This document shows, in pieces, positions 33,187 through 42,001 of a DNA stretch of 64,000 nucleotides; the stretch's first letter is position 1, and the number at the start of each line of letters is the position of its first letter. The notes beneath the pieces are model-generated. The model was not told where the DNA came from and did not search any database. It worked only from the letters and a program-made list of their open reading frames with translations. The translations under genes and the position numbers were made by a program. Source of the DNA: Rariloculus sp965263005 (GTDB taxonomy: Bacteria; Pseudomonadota; Gammaproteobacteria; Steroidobacterales; Rariloculaceae); the NCBI RefSeq assembly GCF_965263005.1, contig NZ_OZ253579.1, positions 1,178,001-1,242,000 on the forward strand, in the 5' to 3' direction.

Positions 33187-35088
33187 ATGCCGTTGCTCGC
33201 GGAGGTTTTCGGTCCGGGCGGTAGCCTGTCGGCCCGCTTGCCCGGGTATACATACCGGGAAGCACAACAGCGAATGGCCGAGCTCGTCCGTCAGGCGATA
33301 GACGACGGCAGGCACGCCGCGCTCGAAGCCGGGACCGGCATCGGCAAGACTTACGCCTATCTCGTACCCGTACTGCTGTCCGGCCGTCGGGTGATCATCT
33401 CCACGGGCACGCGGACGTTGCAGGACCAATTGTTCAGCCGCGATTTGCCGTCACTGGGAGCCGTGCTCGGACGGCCGGTCGAAGTGGCGCTGCTCAAGGG
33501 CCGGAGCAATTACCTGTGTTGGCAGCGGTGCGAAACAGCGCGTCTGGACGGCCGCAACATGTTGTCGGCTGGCATGCTCGAGACGCTGTCGGCCTGGGGC
33601 CAATCGAGCGTGAGCGGCGACTTGGCCGAGCTCGACGAGCTGGCCGGCGAGCACGCGCTGCGCGGCCTGATCACCTCGACCGCCGACAACTGCCTCGGCA
33701 GCCGATGTCAGTTCCTCGACCGGTGCTTCGTCGCCGATGCGAGGCGCAAGGCGCTGGCTGCCCAGGTCGTCATCGTGAATCACCATCTGCTGCTTGCGGA
33801 CCTCGCGCTCAAGGAAGCCGGTTTCGGCGATCTGCTGCCCGGCGCCGACGTGATCGTCGTCGACGAGGCGCACCAGTTCCCTGACGTCGCGCAGCGCGTC
33901 TTCGGGGTATCGATTACCAGCCGGGAGCTTGAATCGTTACTGCGTGACGTCGTGCGCGAAGGGAACGCCGCCGGCGTCGGCGGGCAGGCCGGTGACGCGG
34001 TGTCAGCACTTTCGAACGAGCTCGCCGAAGCGCGCATCGGCGCGGCCGGGGCGCCGGGGCGCTACGCCTGGGAGGCTGGGCCGCAAAAACTCGTGAGCTC
34101 GCTGGCGGGAGTGCGGCGGGCGTTGGCCGAGGCCGGCCAGGCGCTCGAGGTCATCGAATCGGCCACCGCGGGACTCGGCCGCTGCCGTGAGCGCTGCGAG
34201 GAAGTGTTGCGCCGGCTGGACACAGTCACGGCAGACGCTTCTACCGATGGGCTGCGCTGGCTTGAAACGTCGGCGAAGTCCTTCGCCGTGCACTGGACGC
34301 CGCTCGACATTGGAGCTGCCCTCGCCGAGCGTGTTGCCGATCAGGCAGGCGTCTGGGTCTTTACGTCGGCAACACTCGCGGTCGGTGACGATTTCACGCA
34401 TTTTCTTGCACACGTCGGGATCGACGATGCGCTCACGAGCACGCTGCCGAGCCCGTTCGACTATGCGGCAAACGGGCGGATTTACCTGCCGCGGGGATTG
34501 CCCGAACCCGGCGAGCCCGACCACGTCGCGGCACTCATGGAGGATGTCTGGCCGCTCATTGAAGCCGCGGGCGGCGGGGCGTTTCTCCTATTTACGAGCT
34601 ATCGCGCACTCAACCTCGCGCGGGACTGGCTGGAGCCACGTTCGGCCCCCGGGCCGGTCCTGGTCCAGGGCGCCGGCTCGCGCAGCCAGCAGCTCGAGCA
34701 GTTTCGCGCTGCAGGCAATGCGCTGCTGCTCGGCACGAACAGCTTTTGGCAGGGAGTGGACGTGCGCGGCCGCGCATTGCGCATCGTCGTGATCGACAAG
34801 CTGCCGTTCGCAGCGCCCAACGATCCGTTGATCCAGGCCCGGATCGAAGCGGTCCGCCGCAATGGTGGGGATCCGTTCACCGAATTCCAGTTGCCCCAGG
34901 CCTTGCTCGCGCTCAAACAGGGCGCCGGTCGACTGATTCGCGATTTCGATGACCGCGGGCTCATCGTACTCGGCGATCCGAGGCTGAGGACCCGATCGTA
35001 CGGCCGCGCGTTTCTCGACAGCATGCCGCCGATGCCGTTGCTCGAGGATCGGGAATCTGCGCTCGAGTTTGCCGGGAGCCTGCGCTAG
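33187..35088 (+). CDS. DinG/YoaA-type ATP-dependent DNA helicase
   Basis: This 633-residue XPD-like superfamily 2 helicase has Walker A EAGTGIGKTYAYLVP (residues 47-61), STGTRTLQDQLFSRD, and an iron-sulfur Cys set starting at NYLCWQRC and continuing with NCLGSRCQFLDRC. VIVNHHLLLADL follows, then the DEAH box VDEAHQFPD near 223. Late motifs include VFTSATLA, LLLFTSYRALN-like AFLLFTSYRALN, GTNSFWQGVDVRG and QGAGRLIRDFDDRG. YoaA acts in replication repair in E. coli, where it also neighbours tsaB, as here. Start ATG 33187 is chosen because the upstream frame has no homology. Confidence 0.93.
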   Translation: MPLLAEVFGPGGSLSARLPGYTYREAQQRMAELVRQAIDDGRHAALEAGTGIGKTYAYLVPVLLSGRRVIISTGTRTLQDQLFSRDLPSLGAVLGRPVEVALLKGRSNYLCWQRCETARLDGRNMLSAGMLETLSAWGQSSVSGDLAELDELAGEHALRGLITSTADNCLGSRCQFLDRCFVADARRKALAAQVVIVNHHLLLADLALKEAGFGDLLPGADVIVVDEAHQFPDVAQRVFGVSITSRELESLLRDVVREGNAAGVGGQAGDAVSALSNELAEARIGAAGAPGRYAWEAGPQKLVSSLAGVRRALAEAGQALEVIESATAGLGRCRERCEEVLRRLDTVTADASTDGLRWLETSAKSFAVHWTPLDIGAALAERVADQAGVWVFTSATLAVGDDFTHFLAHVGIDDALTSTLPSPFDYAANGRIYLPRGLPEPGEPDHVAALMEDVWPLIEAAGGGAFLLFTSYRALNLARDWLEPRSAPGPVLVQGAGSRSQQLEQFRAAGNALLLGTNSFWQGVDVRGRALRIVVIDKLPFAAPNDPLIQARIEAVRRNGGDPFTEFQLPQALLALKQGAGRLIRDFDDRGLIVLGDPRLRTRSYGRAFLDSMPPMPLLEDRESALEFAGSLR

Positions 35089-35141
35089 TGTCCTGTCCCG
35101 CAACCAGCATCGCATACAGAGTGAGCGGAACGCGTCAGTAC

Positions 35142-35247
35142 AAGGCGCGCTCCGCGGGCAGCATCGGGCATATTCGAGCGACGAACGGCACAGTCAGCCA
35201 GGATGCATCGTCGATCGAATGCAGCGGAGCTTTCGCCACGGGCCGCT
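35142..35247. repeat. Interspersed palindromic repeat, half copy R4
   Basis: The right half of the family lies between the dinG-like gene and tsaB. It shares CAAGGCGCG, GGGCATATTCGA, CAGGATGCATCG and GATCGAATGCAGCGG with R5, and ends in TTTCGCCACGGGCCGCT. The left terminal repeat near 35089 is not recognisable, so the copy is truncated or diverged. It lies 52 bases before tsaB. Confidence 0.7.
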
Positions 35248-35299
35248 AAACGGCCGATCCGCTGCTTTCGCGTTCGGAACAAAGCACAATGTCGCTCTG

Positions 35300-35974
35300 A
35301 TGAAGCTGCTTGCGATCGAAACTTCGAGCGCCGTGGGCTCGCTCGCACTACTTGACGGCTCGGCCATTTCGGAACGGTCGATCGCGACGCCGCGCGAGCA
35401 GTCCGACCGCGTGCTGCCGATGGCCGAGGAATTGTTCGCGGATGCCGGATTGTCGCTGGAGTCGCTCGACGCGATTGTATTCGGCCGCGGTCCGGGCTCG
35501 TTCAGCGGCATCCGAATGGCCGCGGCGGTCGCGCAAGGCCTGGCGCTGTCACGTTCGTTGCCCGTCATTGCAGTATCGAGCCTGGCCGCGGCGGCGCAGC
35601 GCGCCTGGCGGGAGCACGGGGCCACCCGCTCGCTCGTGTGTGTCGATGCGCGGATGGGCGAGGTCTACTGGGCTCGGTTCGGCATCGAGAACGGCCTGGC
35701 TGAGATCGATGGATCCGAGCGGCTCGGCGCGCCGCTGACCGTGGCCTGCCCGCCGGGCGAGCCCTGGAGCGCCGTCGGCAACGGCTTTACGGAATATCGG
35801 ACCGAGCTTGAGAATCTGCTCGCTCAGGCCGCGGCCGTGCTCGGCGAGTGTCCGCCGACGGCCCGTGACCTTTTGCCACGGGCCGAGCGCGACTGCGCGG
35901 CTGGGCGGTTCTGCCCTCCGGCATCGGCGCTACCCGTGTATCTGCGCGACGAGGGCGCGTGGCGCCGACAATGA
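35300..35974 (+). CDS. tsaB: tRNA threonylcarbamoyladenosine biosynthesis protein TsaB
   Basis: This 224-residue inactive ASKHA-fold partner of TsaD starts at ATG 35300. It has LLAIETSSAVGSLALLDG at the start, LDAIVFGRGPGSFSGIRMAA near 62, SSLAAAAQRAW and CVDARMGEVYWARF near 116, and ends PVYLRDEGAW. It scaffolds the t6A37 tRNA-modification complex. The order dinG/yoaA then tsaB is conserved in gammaproteobacteria, so the repeat between them was probably inserted into an older operon. rimI, often next, is absent. Confidence 0.94.
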   Translation: MKLLAIETSSAVGSLALLDGSAISERSIATPREQSDRVLPMAEELFADAGLSLESLDAIVFGRGPGSFSGIRMAAAVAQGLALSRSLPVIAVSSLAAAAQRAWREHGATRSLVCVDARMGEVYWARFGIENGLAEIDGSERLGAPLTVACPPGEPWSAVGNGFTEYRTELENLLAQAAAVLGECPPTARDLLPRAERDCAAGRFCPPASALPVYLRDEGAWRRQ

Positions 35975-36204
35975 AGTACATGATCGGCGTTGCCGCATCG
36001 CCAGACACTTGCGATCGTCAGATTTGCTGCATCCTTTCGCGGAACCGAACAGGCAGAGCCGCTTTTCGGCTGTGCCCGCCGCGATAGCGCGACGCTCACG
36101 TTGTGTGCCGCTCCCGGGAAATCGAGCCTCCGGGAAGGTCGGTCCGGTTCATCGACGCCATCCGTTCAGCTCCCGCGACACGGGGCAAATCCGATCCTGC
36201 GCCA
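35975..36204. other. Intergenic region upstream of phoB
   Basis: About 230 bases without a convincing gene. A 38-codon frame starts at 35971 by ATGA overlap with tsaB but matches nothing known. rimI, expected after tsaB, is not here. The end holds the phoB regulatory sites. Confidence 0.4.
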
Positions 36205-36238
36205 GCTTCACTAAACTGTAATAATGTCGGTCTTAAAT
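36205..36238 (+). promoter_or_regulatory. Candidate Pho box and -10 element of phoB
   Basis: GCTTCAC-TAAA-CTGTAAT (36205-36222) fits two seven-base PhoB half-sites with a four-base spacer (consensus CTGTCAT). The second half matches six of seven. TTAAAT (36233-36238) follows after ten bases, the spacing expected when PhoB replaces the -35 element. pstS has the same CTGTAATAA core. Confidence 0.5.
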
Positions 36239-36268
36239 GGGGGGACCGAGGTCTGATGGAGTAAGGCT

Positions 36269-36961
36269 ATGTCCCAAAAAACAGTGCTCGTGGTGGAAGA
36301 CGAACGGCCGATACGCGATATGCTGGCGTTCAATCTGGGCCGCGCCGGGTACGAGGTGCAAGCGGTCGATGACGGCCGTGAGGCGCGCGCCGCCATTGCC
36401 AACAGATGCCCCGACGTGGTCCTGATGGACTGGATGCTGCCGGACGTCAGCGGCCTGGAGTTCACTAGACAGCTGAAGCGCGATCCCCGCACGCGCGAAA
36501 TACCGGTAATCATGGTCACGGCGCTCGCCGACGAGGACGACCGGGTCACGGGACTCGATGCCGGCGCCGACGACTACATCGTCAAGCCGTTCTCGCAGCG
36601 GGAGTTGCTCGCACGAATTCGAGCGGCGCTGCGTCGCGGGACCGTCTCGGCCGACGAAGTGGTCACGGTCGGCCAGCTCAAGCTCAACTCAGCGAGCCTT
36701 CAGGTGACCGTGGGCGAGGAGATCATCCCATTGAGTCGAACCGAATACCGGCTGCTCGAGTTCTTCATGCGCCATCCCGGCCGCGTCTATAGCCGCTCGC
36801 AGCTTCTCGATAGCGTATGGGGCGGCAACGTGTACGTCGAGGAGCGCACCGTCGACGTGCACATCAGGCGGCTGCGCAAGGCACTGACGCCGTCCGGCTA
36901 CGACAAGCTGATCCGTACCTCGCGCGGCGCAGGCTATTGCTTCTCGCCCAGAGAGGTCTGA
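36269..36961 (+). CDS. phoB: Phosphate regulon response regulator PhoB
   Basis: This 230-residue OmpR-family regulator has a receiver domain with the acidic pocket VVEDE (8-12), phosphoacceptor Asp54 (VLMDWMLP) and Lys106 (YIVKPFS). A C-terminal winged helix follows, with LSRTEYRLLEFFMRHPGRVY, SQLLDSVWG and VEERTVDVHIRRLRKAL. It activates Pho genes at low phosphate. GGAGTAAGG precedes ATG 36269. phoR follows two bases later, and phoU after that, so sensor and regulator are co-expressed. A candidate Pho box lies upstream, consistent with autoregulation. Confidence 0.96.
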   Translation: MSQKTVLVVEDERPIRDMLAFNLGRAGYEVQAVDDGREARAAIANRCPDVVLMDWMLPDVSGLEFTRQLKRDPRTREIPVIMVTALADEDDRVTGLDAGADDYIVKPFSQRELLARIRAALRRGTVSADEVVTVGQLKLNSASLQVTVGEEIIPLSRTEYRLLEFFMRHPGRVYSRSQLLDSVWGGNVYVEERTVDVHIRRLRKALTPSGYDKLIRTSRGAGYCFSPREV

Positions 36962-36963
36962 CA

Positions 36964-38277
36964 TTGCCGCGAAGGTGGGCGAAACAAATCGCGCTACTGG
37001 CTGCCTGGATCGCGGCCGCCGCGCTGCTCGGCCTGTGGTTCGGCGCGCCCGCCTGGTGGTTGAGCGCCGCACTCGCGCTTTACGTCGCTCATACTCTGCG
37101 CCACCTCTATCTGCTCGATCGGGTGCTCGAAGGCGGCAAGCACGTTCCGCCGTTCGCAACGCGGGGACTTTGGGCGGAGATTCTTGCCCGCGTCGACACG
37201 CTCAGGACCAAATCGAGAAACCGCAAGAAGAAGTTTCACCGCGTGCTCAAGGAGATCCGGGAAAGCACGGGCGCGCTCAGGGACGGCGGCGTGATCCTCA
37301 ATGCCGACAACGAGATCGTCTGGTTCAACCCGGCCGCCACCTGGCTGCTCGGTCTCGACCCGCGTACCGATATCGGCCGCAGGATCGACAACCTGATCAG
37401 GTATCCGGAATTCGTCCGCTACCTTGCAGAGCCCGGCGGCGAGAGCATCACGATACCTTCGCCGAAAGTCGAATCCGGCTGGATCGCCGTGCAGCTCATC
37501 CCCTACGGGCGTAACCAGCGTATCGCGATCGTTCGCAACGCCACTCGCGAGATCACGCTCGAAAGGACGCGCCGCGACTTCGTCGCTAACGCATCGCACG
37601 AGTTGCGTTCGCCGTTGACGGTGATCAGCGGCTATCTCGATACGCTTGCGGACGACGACGATTTGCCGGAGAGCTGGCAAGTGCCGATCACCGAGATGCT
37701 GCGTCAGGCGGACCGCATGACCCAGATTCTCCGTGACCTCATGGAGCTGGTGCGCCTCGAATCCGCTGAAAGCAACGCCGGTCATGACTTCGTTGACGTC
37801 TGCGCGATGCTCGATCGCATGGTCAGGGAATTCGACTCGGCGAGCGCCGAGCATCCGACGCTGAGTCTGAGCTTCGAGACCGATGCCGCCTTGCTTGGCA
37901 ACGAGTCGGAGCTGCACTCGATCTTTTTCAATCTGCTTCACAACGCGGTGCGGTTCACGCCGGCATCCGGCAGTGTCGAAGTCGTTTGGCGCGCCGACGG
38001 CCAGGGCGGGGAGCTTAAAGTGACCGACACGGGTATCGGCATTCCCGAAGAAGAGATACCGCGGATCACCGAGCGCTTCTATCGTGTCGACCCGGGCCGT
38101 TCGAGAGCCAAGGGCGGCACCGGACTTGGACTTGCGATCGTCAAGCACGCTTTGCAGCGGCACAATGGCACGCTCGAGATCAGCAGTGTCGAGGGTGAAG
38201 GGAGCGCGTTCCGCTGTCTATTCGCACCGCAACGGCTCGTTTTTCGCGGAGGTCGTGCCGAAGCTGCCGTATCATGA
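36964..38277 (+). CDS. phoR: Phosphate regulon sensor histidine kinase PhoR
   Basis: This 437-residue inner-membrane kinase starts at TTG 36964, two bases after phoB, behind AGAGAGG. Two N-terminal hydrophobic segments (about 8-45) are followed by a PAS domain (GVILNADNEIVWFNPAATWL near 109). The HisKA box FVANASHELRSPLTVISGYL carries His212, and the ATPase boxes are NLLHNAVRFTP, VTDTGIGIPEEEIPRITERFYR and GGTGLGLAIVKHAL. There is no large periplasmic sensor, as in E. coli PhoR, which listens to PstSCAB through PhoU. All three partners are in this window. Confidence 0.95.
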   Translation: MPRRWAKQIALLAAWIAAAALLGLWFGAPAWWLSAALALYVAHTLRHLYLLDRVLEGGKHVPPFATRGLWAEILARVDTLRTKSRNRKKKFHRVLKEIRESTGALRDGGVILNADNEIVWFNPAATWLLGLDPRTDIGRRIDNLIRYPEFVRYLAEPGGESITIPSPKVESGWIAVQLIPYGRNQRIAIVRNATREITLERTRRDFVANASHELRSPLTVISGYLDTLADDDDLPESWQVPITEMLRQADRMTQILRDLMELVRLESAESNAGHDFVDVCAMLDRMVREFDSASAEHPTLSLSFETDAALLGNESELHSIFFNLLHNAVRFTPASGSVEVVWRADGQGGELKVTDTGIGIPEEEIPRITERFYRVDPGRSRAKGGTGLGLAIVKHALQRHNGTLEISSVEGEGSAFRCLFAPQRLVFRGGRAEAAVS

Positions 38278-38307
38278 TCCGGCCGATTGGAGTCGGGGAG
38301 AGGCTCG

Positions 38308-39048
38308 ATGGAAGTTGAAGATCTCAGCCAACACATTTCACGCCGTTTCAATGAGGATATCGAAAGCCTCCAACACTCGGTGCTGGCGATGGGCGGGCTC
38401 GTCGAAGCGCAATTTGACCGCGCGATCAAGGCGCTCAGGGACAGAGACAGCGAGCTCGGCCTGCAGGTCGCGCAGGATGACATCGAGGTCAACCGCATGG
38501 AAGTCAGCATCGACGAGGATTGCAGCCGTATCCTCGCGACTCGCTCCCCGGCGGCGGGCGATCTTCGGCTGATTGTCGCGATCATCAAGACGATCACGGA
38601 TCTTGAGCGTATCGGCGACGAAGCCGAGAAGATCGGTGCTCTCGCGGCCCGGCTGGCCGGCGTCGAGCGGCCGTCGACGAATCATCGCGAATTGAGGAAT
38701 CTGGCGGGGCACGTCAAGCAGATGATCCGTGGAACGCTGGATGCGTTCGCGAGGCTCGATGCGACGGGCGCGCTCGACGTCGTCAAGGCCGACGAAATCG
38801 TCGACGAGGAATATGAATCGATCTATCGGCAGGCGATCACATTCATGATGGAGGACCCGCGCACGATTTCGCGTTCCATGGACTCGATGTGGATGGCGCG
38901 CTCGCTCGAGCGGATCGGCGATCACGCGAAAAACATCTGCGAGTACGTGATCTTCATGGTGCACGGCAAGGATATTCGTCACACGAGCGTCGAAACCATC
39001 GAAGCCGAGGTCAGGCAAGCAACGCAACAATCGGAGGCATCGTCTTGA
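38308..39048 (+). CDS. phoU: Phosphate signalling complex protein PhoU
   Basis: This 246-residue all-helical protein starts at ATG 38308 after GGGGAGAGG. It has the two-fold repeat of three-helix bundles with metal-site motifs DLERIGDEAEKIG (near 95) and SLERIGDHAKNICEYV (near 199). PhoU couples the Pst transporter to PhoR and restrains both. It is usually the last gene of the pst operon; here it follows phoR, 1.8 kb before pstS. Its stop overlaps the dsbB TTG start. Confidence 0.95.
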   Translation: MEVEDLSQHISRRFNEDIESLQHSVLAMGGLVEAQFDRAIKALRDRDSELGLQVAQDDIEVNRMEVSIDEDCSRILATRSPAAGDLRLIVAIIKTITDLERIGDEAEKIGALAARLAGVERPSTNHRELRNLAGHVKQMIRGTLDAFARLDATGALDVVKADEIVDEEYESIYRQAITFMMEDPRTISRSMDSMWMARSLERIGDHAKNICEYVIFMVHGKDIRHTSVETIEAEVRQATQQSEASS

Positions 39049-39548
39049 TCAGAACGCGCGGCCAACGCCGCCTGTTGAACCTTGCCGGCACCGGTATGGT
39101 CGTCGGTCTCATGGCTTATGCGCTTTTTGCGCAATACGTCCTCGGTCTCGACGCATGTCCGCTGTGCATATTCCAGCGCGTCGCGCTGATCGGCGTCGGT
39201 ATCGTGATGCTCGCCGCCGGGCTCCATGGCCCGGCCGGCAAGTCGGCCCGCGTGTACGGATCGCTCGGCCTCGCAGTCGCGGCCGTCGGCGCGGCAATCG
39301 CGATACGCCACGTCTATCTGCAGAATTTGCCGCCCGAGGCCGTGCCGGCCTGCGGTCCCGGGCTCGACTACATTCTTGACGCCTTTCCGTTGTTCGACGC
39401 GGTGCGGATGGTCTTCACGGGCTCAGGGGAGTGTGCCGAGATCAACTGGTCGTTTCTCGGCCTGAGCATGCCGGCCTGGGTGCTCGTGTGGTTCGTGGCG
39501 CTCGGCGGGCTGAGCATCGCAGCGAACTGGGCGCAGGTGCGCCGGTAG
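39045..39548 (+). CDS. dsbB: Disulfide bond formation protein B
   Basis: This 167-residue inner-membrane protein starts at TTG 39045, overlapping the phoU stop, with CGGAGGC upstream. Four hydrophobic segments are visible. The quinone-side redox pair is in LDACPLCIFQR (near residue 40), and the DsbA-side pair is PACGPGL and GSGECAEI in the second periplasmic loop. It re-oxidises DsbA and passes electrons to quinone. It has no known link to phosphate control; its place in the phoBRU run is a local arrangement. Confidence 0.92.
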   Translation: MIRTRGQRRLLNLAGTGMVVGLMAYALFAQYVLGLDACPLCIFQRVALIGVGIVMLAAGLHGPAGKSARVYGSLGLAVAAVGAAIAIRHVYLQNLPPEAVPACGPGLDYILDAFPLFDAVRMVFTGSGECAEINWSFLGLSMPAWVLVWFVALGGLSIAANWAQVRR

Positions 39549-39551
39549 GCG

Positions 39552-40679
39552 TTATTCGAGCAGCAGCAGCTCGGCGATCCTGAAGTAAATCCTCTCCAGC
39601 GCGAGGATGTCGGCGACGAGGACTTCCTCGTTGACCTTGTGAATCGTGCTGTTGACGGGGCCGATCTCGACGACCTCGATCCCGTAAGGCGCAATGAAGC
39701 GGCCGTCCGATGTGCCTCCGCCCGTGGACAGCTCCGCGGCAATCCCCGTCTCTTCCCTGACCGCGCGCACGACCGCTTCTGTCAGTCGTCCTTTCGTGGT
39801 CAAAAACGGTTCTCCGGCGAGCCGCCAACTCAGCTCATAGTCCAGTCCGAGCGCGTCGAGCGTGCTTTCGACGCGTGCGGCGAGAGTATGCCGATCCCAC
39901 TGCGTGTTGTAGCGAAGATTGAAGCGGCAGTTGAGTTCGGCCGGGATGACGTTCGGCGCACCTGCGTCGCTCGTCACGTTGACCATCTGAAACGTCGTCG
40001 GCGGAAACCGGGCGTTGCCCTCGTCGATCGGTTCCGCGGTCATCGCCTGCACGAATCGGGCGAGAGCGTGTATCGCGTTTTCGGATCGAGGCGGATACGC
40101 CACGTGGCCCAGATCGCCCTTGATCGCCAATAGCCCCGACAGGCTGCCGCGGCGGCCGACGCGGACAGTGTCGCCGAGGCGCTCGCCGCTCGACGGCTCG
40201 CCGACGATGCAGTAGTCGAAGAGCTCGTCGCGGCGTTTTAGCGCCTCCATGACCTTGACGGTGCCGTCCTCGGCCGGCCCTTCCTCGTCGCTCGTCAAAA
40301 GCACGCCTATCGACCCCGGATGCTCCGGATACGCGGCAGCGAATCGCTGGCAGGCCCTGACCATGGCCGCCAGACTGCCCTTCATGTCGGCCGCGCCGCG
40401 CGCGTAGAGTGTTCCCTCAGCCACGGTGGCCTCGAACGGATCGCTGTGCCATTGCTCGCGCGGACCCGGCGGCACGACGTCGGTGTGGCCCGCGAAGACG
40501 ACGACAGGCCCCGCATCGCCGCGCCGCGCCCAGAGGTTGTCGACGTCGCCAAACCGCATATGCTCGGTGCGAAAGCCCGATTGGCCAAGCAGCGCCGCGA
40601 GCAGCGCCTGACATCCAGCGTCGTCGGGTGTGATCGACCGCCGCCGGATCAACTCGCTTGTCAGTTCGAGAAGGTCCAT
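39552..40679 (-). CDS. dapE: Succinyl-diaminopimelate desuccinylase
   Basis: This 375-residue M20-family enzyme starts at ATG 40679. It has LTSELIRRRSITPDDAGCQ, the metal motifs VFAGHTDVVPPGP near 64 and ARGAADMKGSLAAMV near 93, TSDEEGPAEDGT near 129 and TSDGRFIAPYGIEVVEIGPV near 328. It hydrolyses N-succinyl-LL-diaminopimelate in lysine and peptidoglycan precursor synthesis. dapD, the succinylating enzyme of the same pathway, is 5 kb away on the same strand. It is divergent from pstS. Confidence 0.95.
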   Translation of the reverse strand: MDLLELTSELIRRRSITPDDAGCQALLAALLGQSGFRTEHMRFGDVDNLWARRGDAGPVVVFAGHTDVVPPGPREQWHSDPFEATVAEGTLYARGAADMKGSLAAMVRACQRFAAAYPEHPGSIGVLLTSDEEGPAEDGTVKVMEALKRRDELFDYCIVGEPSSGERLGDTVRVGRRGSLSGLLAIKGDLGHVAYPPRSENAIHALARFVQAMTAEPIDEGNARFPPTTFQMVNVTSDAGAPNVIPAELNCRFNLRYNTQWDRHTLAARVESTLDALGLDYELSWRLAGEPFLTTKGRLTEAVVRAVREETGIAAELSTGGGTSDGRFIAPYGIEVVEIGPVNSTIHKVNEEVLVADILALERIYFRIAELLLLE

Positions 40680-40782
40680 GAGGGCACTGTCAGAGACGCC
40701 CGGTATTTTCTATTTAACATATTGTTTTTCATCTACAAAATGTCTTTCTTCGGGTCCGGCGGGGCTTCTTGCGGGCTCGCTG

Positions 40783-40816
40783 CTGTAATAAACTCGTAAC
40801 ATTCAGCGGCTACGCT
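40783..40816 (+). promoter_or_regulatory. Candidate Pho box and -10 element of pstS
   Basis: CTGTAAT-AAAC-TCGTAAC (40783-40800) matches the PhoB direct-repeat layout; the first half fits six of seven bases. TACGCT (40811-40816) lies ten bases on, the same spacing as at phoB. The region upstream (about 40700-40760) is AT-rich and probably holds the dapE promoter on the other strand. Confidence 0.55.
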
Positions 40817-40880
40817 AGCAAGCTGCTATGTTAACCCGCCACGACCGCCACGAAGTCCGAGGAACAAGGACGGAGGATCC

Positions 40881-41978
40881 ATGAGAATTCAGTTCATGAC
40901 CGCAATCGGAGCGCGTCGAGGCGCTTGTCAAGCTGCCGGCGCGATGCTGTTTACAACGATGTTCCTGGGTGCCGGATATGCCTCCGCGCAAGCGGCGCGT
41001 GACTATATCAGTATTGTCGGATCGTCGACCGTCTACCCGTTTTCAACCGTCGTCGCTGAGCAGTTCGGCGATTCGACGCCGTTCAAGACCCCGAAGATCG
41101 AGTCGACGGGCAGCGGAGGCGGCTTCAAGCTGTTCTGCAACGGCATCGGCGTCGAGCATCCCGACATCACCAACGCGTCGCGCAGGATCGTGGCGTCGGA
41201 AGTGCGTGCGTGCGCTGAAAACGGGGTCGACGACATAGTCGAAGTCAAGATCGGCTACGACGGCATCGTGATCGCCAACTCCAAAACCGGCCCTGAGTTT
41301 GACCTGACTCTGCGGGAAGTTTTCCTCGCGCTTGCGAAAAACGTTCCGGATCCTGCCGGCACGGGTAAGCTCGTGCCGAACCCCTACCGGCAGTGGGCGG
41401 ACATCAATCCCGATCTTGTGGCCGTCGACATTGAGGTGCTCGGTCCGCCGCCGACCTCGGGGACCCGCGATGCCTTTCTTGAGATTGCGATGGAGGGCGG
41501 CTGCCAGACGTTCCCGACGATCGCGACGCTTGATGACCTCGAGTACGTCAGAACCTGTCACACGATTCGAGAGGACGGCGCCTATGTCGAAGCCGGCGAG
41601 AACGATAACCTGATCGTGCAGAAACTCGAGGCCAATTCCGACGCATTCGGGATCTTCGGTTACAGTTTTCTCGCGCAGAACTCCGACAAGGTGCGCGGCG
41701 CCCAGGTCCACGGCGTGCCGCCTGAGTTCGATGCGATCGCGTCCGGCGACTACCCGATCGCACGGCCGCTGTACTTCTACGTCAAGAAGGTGCACGCGGA
41801 AGTGATCCCGGGCATGCGGGAATTTCTGCGCGAATTCACGAGCGATGCCGCCTCGGGCGATTTCGGCTATCTGTCCGACAAGGGCCTGATTCCGCTGCCG
41901 GAGACTGAGCGGCGCATCGTCGCGGCGCAGGCGCTCGATCTTGCACGGTTGGATCTGGTCGGAGACAGCATCGAGTAG
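40881..41978 (+). CDS. pstS: Phosphate ABC transporter substrate-binding protein PstS
   Basis: This 365-residue protein starts at ATG 40881 behind ACGGAGG. A long signal peptide ends about AQA/AR (residue 38). The phosphate-binding start SIVGSSTVYPFSTVVAEQFG and the following ESTGSGGGFKLFCNG supply the Ser/Thr/Gly ligands, with SRRI and later GPPPTSGTRDAF as further binding elements. It captures phosphate in the periplasm and delivers it to PstC/PstA. It belongs to the larger-PstS type rather than the short E. coli form. It is followed by pstC after 23 bases. Confidence 0.94.
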   Translation: MRIQFMTAIGARRGACQAAGAMLFTTMFLGAGYASAQAARDYISIVGSSTVYPFSTVVAEQFGDSTPFKTPKIESTGSGGGFKLFCNGIGVEHPDITNASRRIVASEVRACAENGVDDIVEVKIGYDGIVIANSKTGPEFDLTLREVFLALAKNVPDPAGTGKLVPNPYRQWADINPDLVAVDIEVLGPPPTSGTRDAFLEIAMEGGCQTFPTIATLDDLEYVRTCHTIREDGAYVEAGENDNLIVQKLEANSDAFGIFGYSFLAQNSDKVRGAQVHGVPPEFDAIASGDYPIARPLYFYVKKVHAEVIPGMREFLREFTSDAASGDFGYLSDKGLIPLPETERRIVAAQALDLARLDLVGDSIE

Positions 41979-42001
41979 AGCAAACCCGCCCGGAAATCGC
42001 C

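Noticed and set aside
35865..35890. CGTGACCTTTTGCCACGGGCC inside tsaB resembles the repeat-family right end.
   Set aside because: It is within conserved coding sequence, has no partner end or interior blocks, and the short match can be chance.
35971..36087. A 38-codon frame with ATGA overlap to tsaB, at the place where rimI is often found.
   Set aside because: It does not resemble RimI or any acetyltransferase, is very short, and has no conserved motif.
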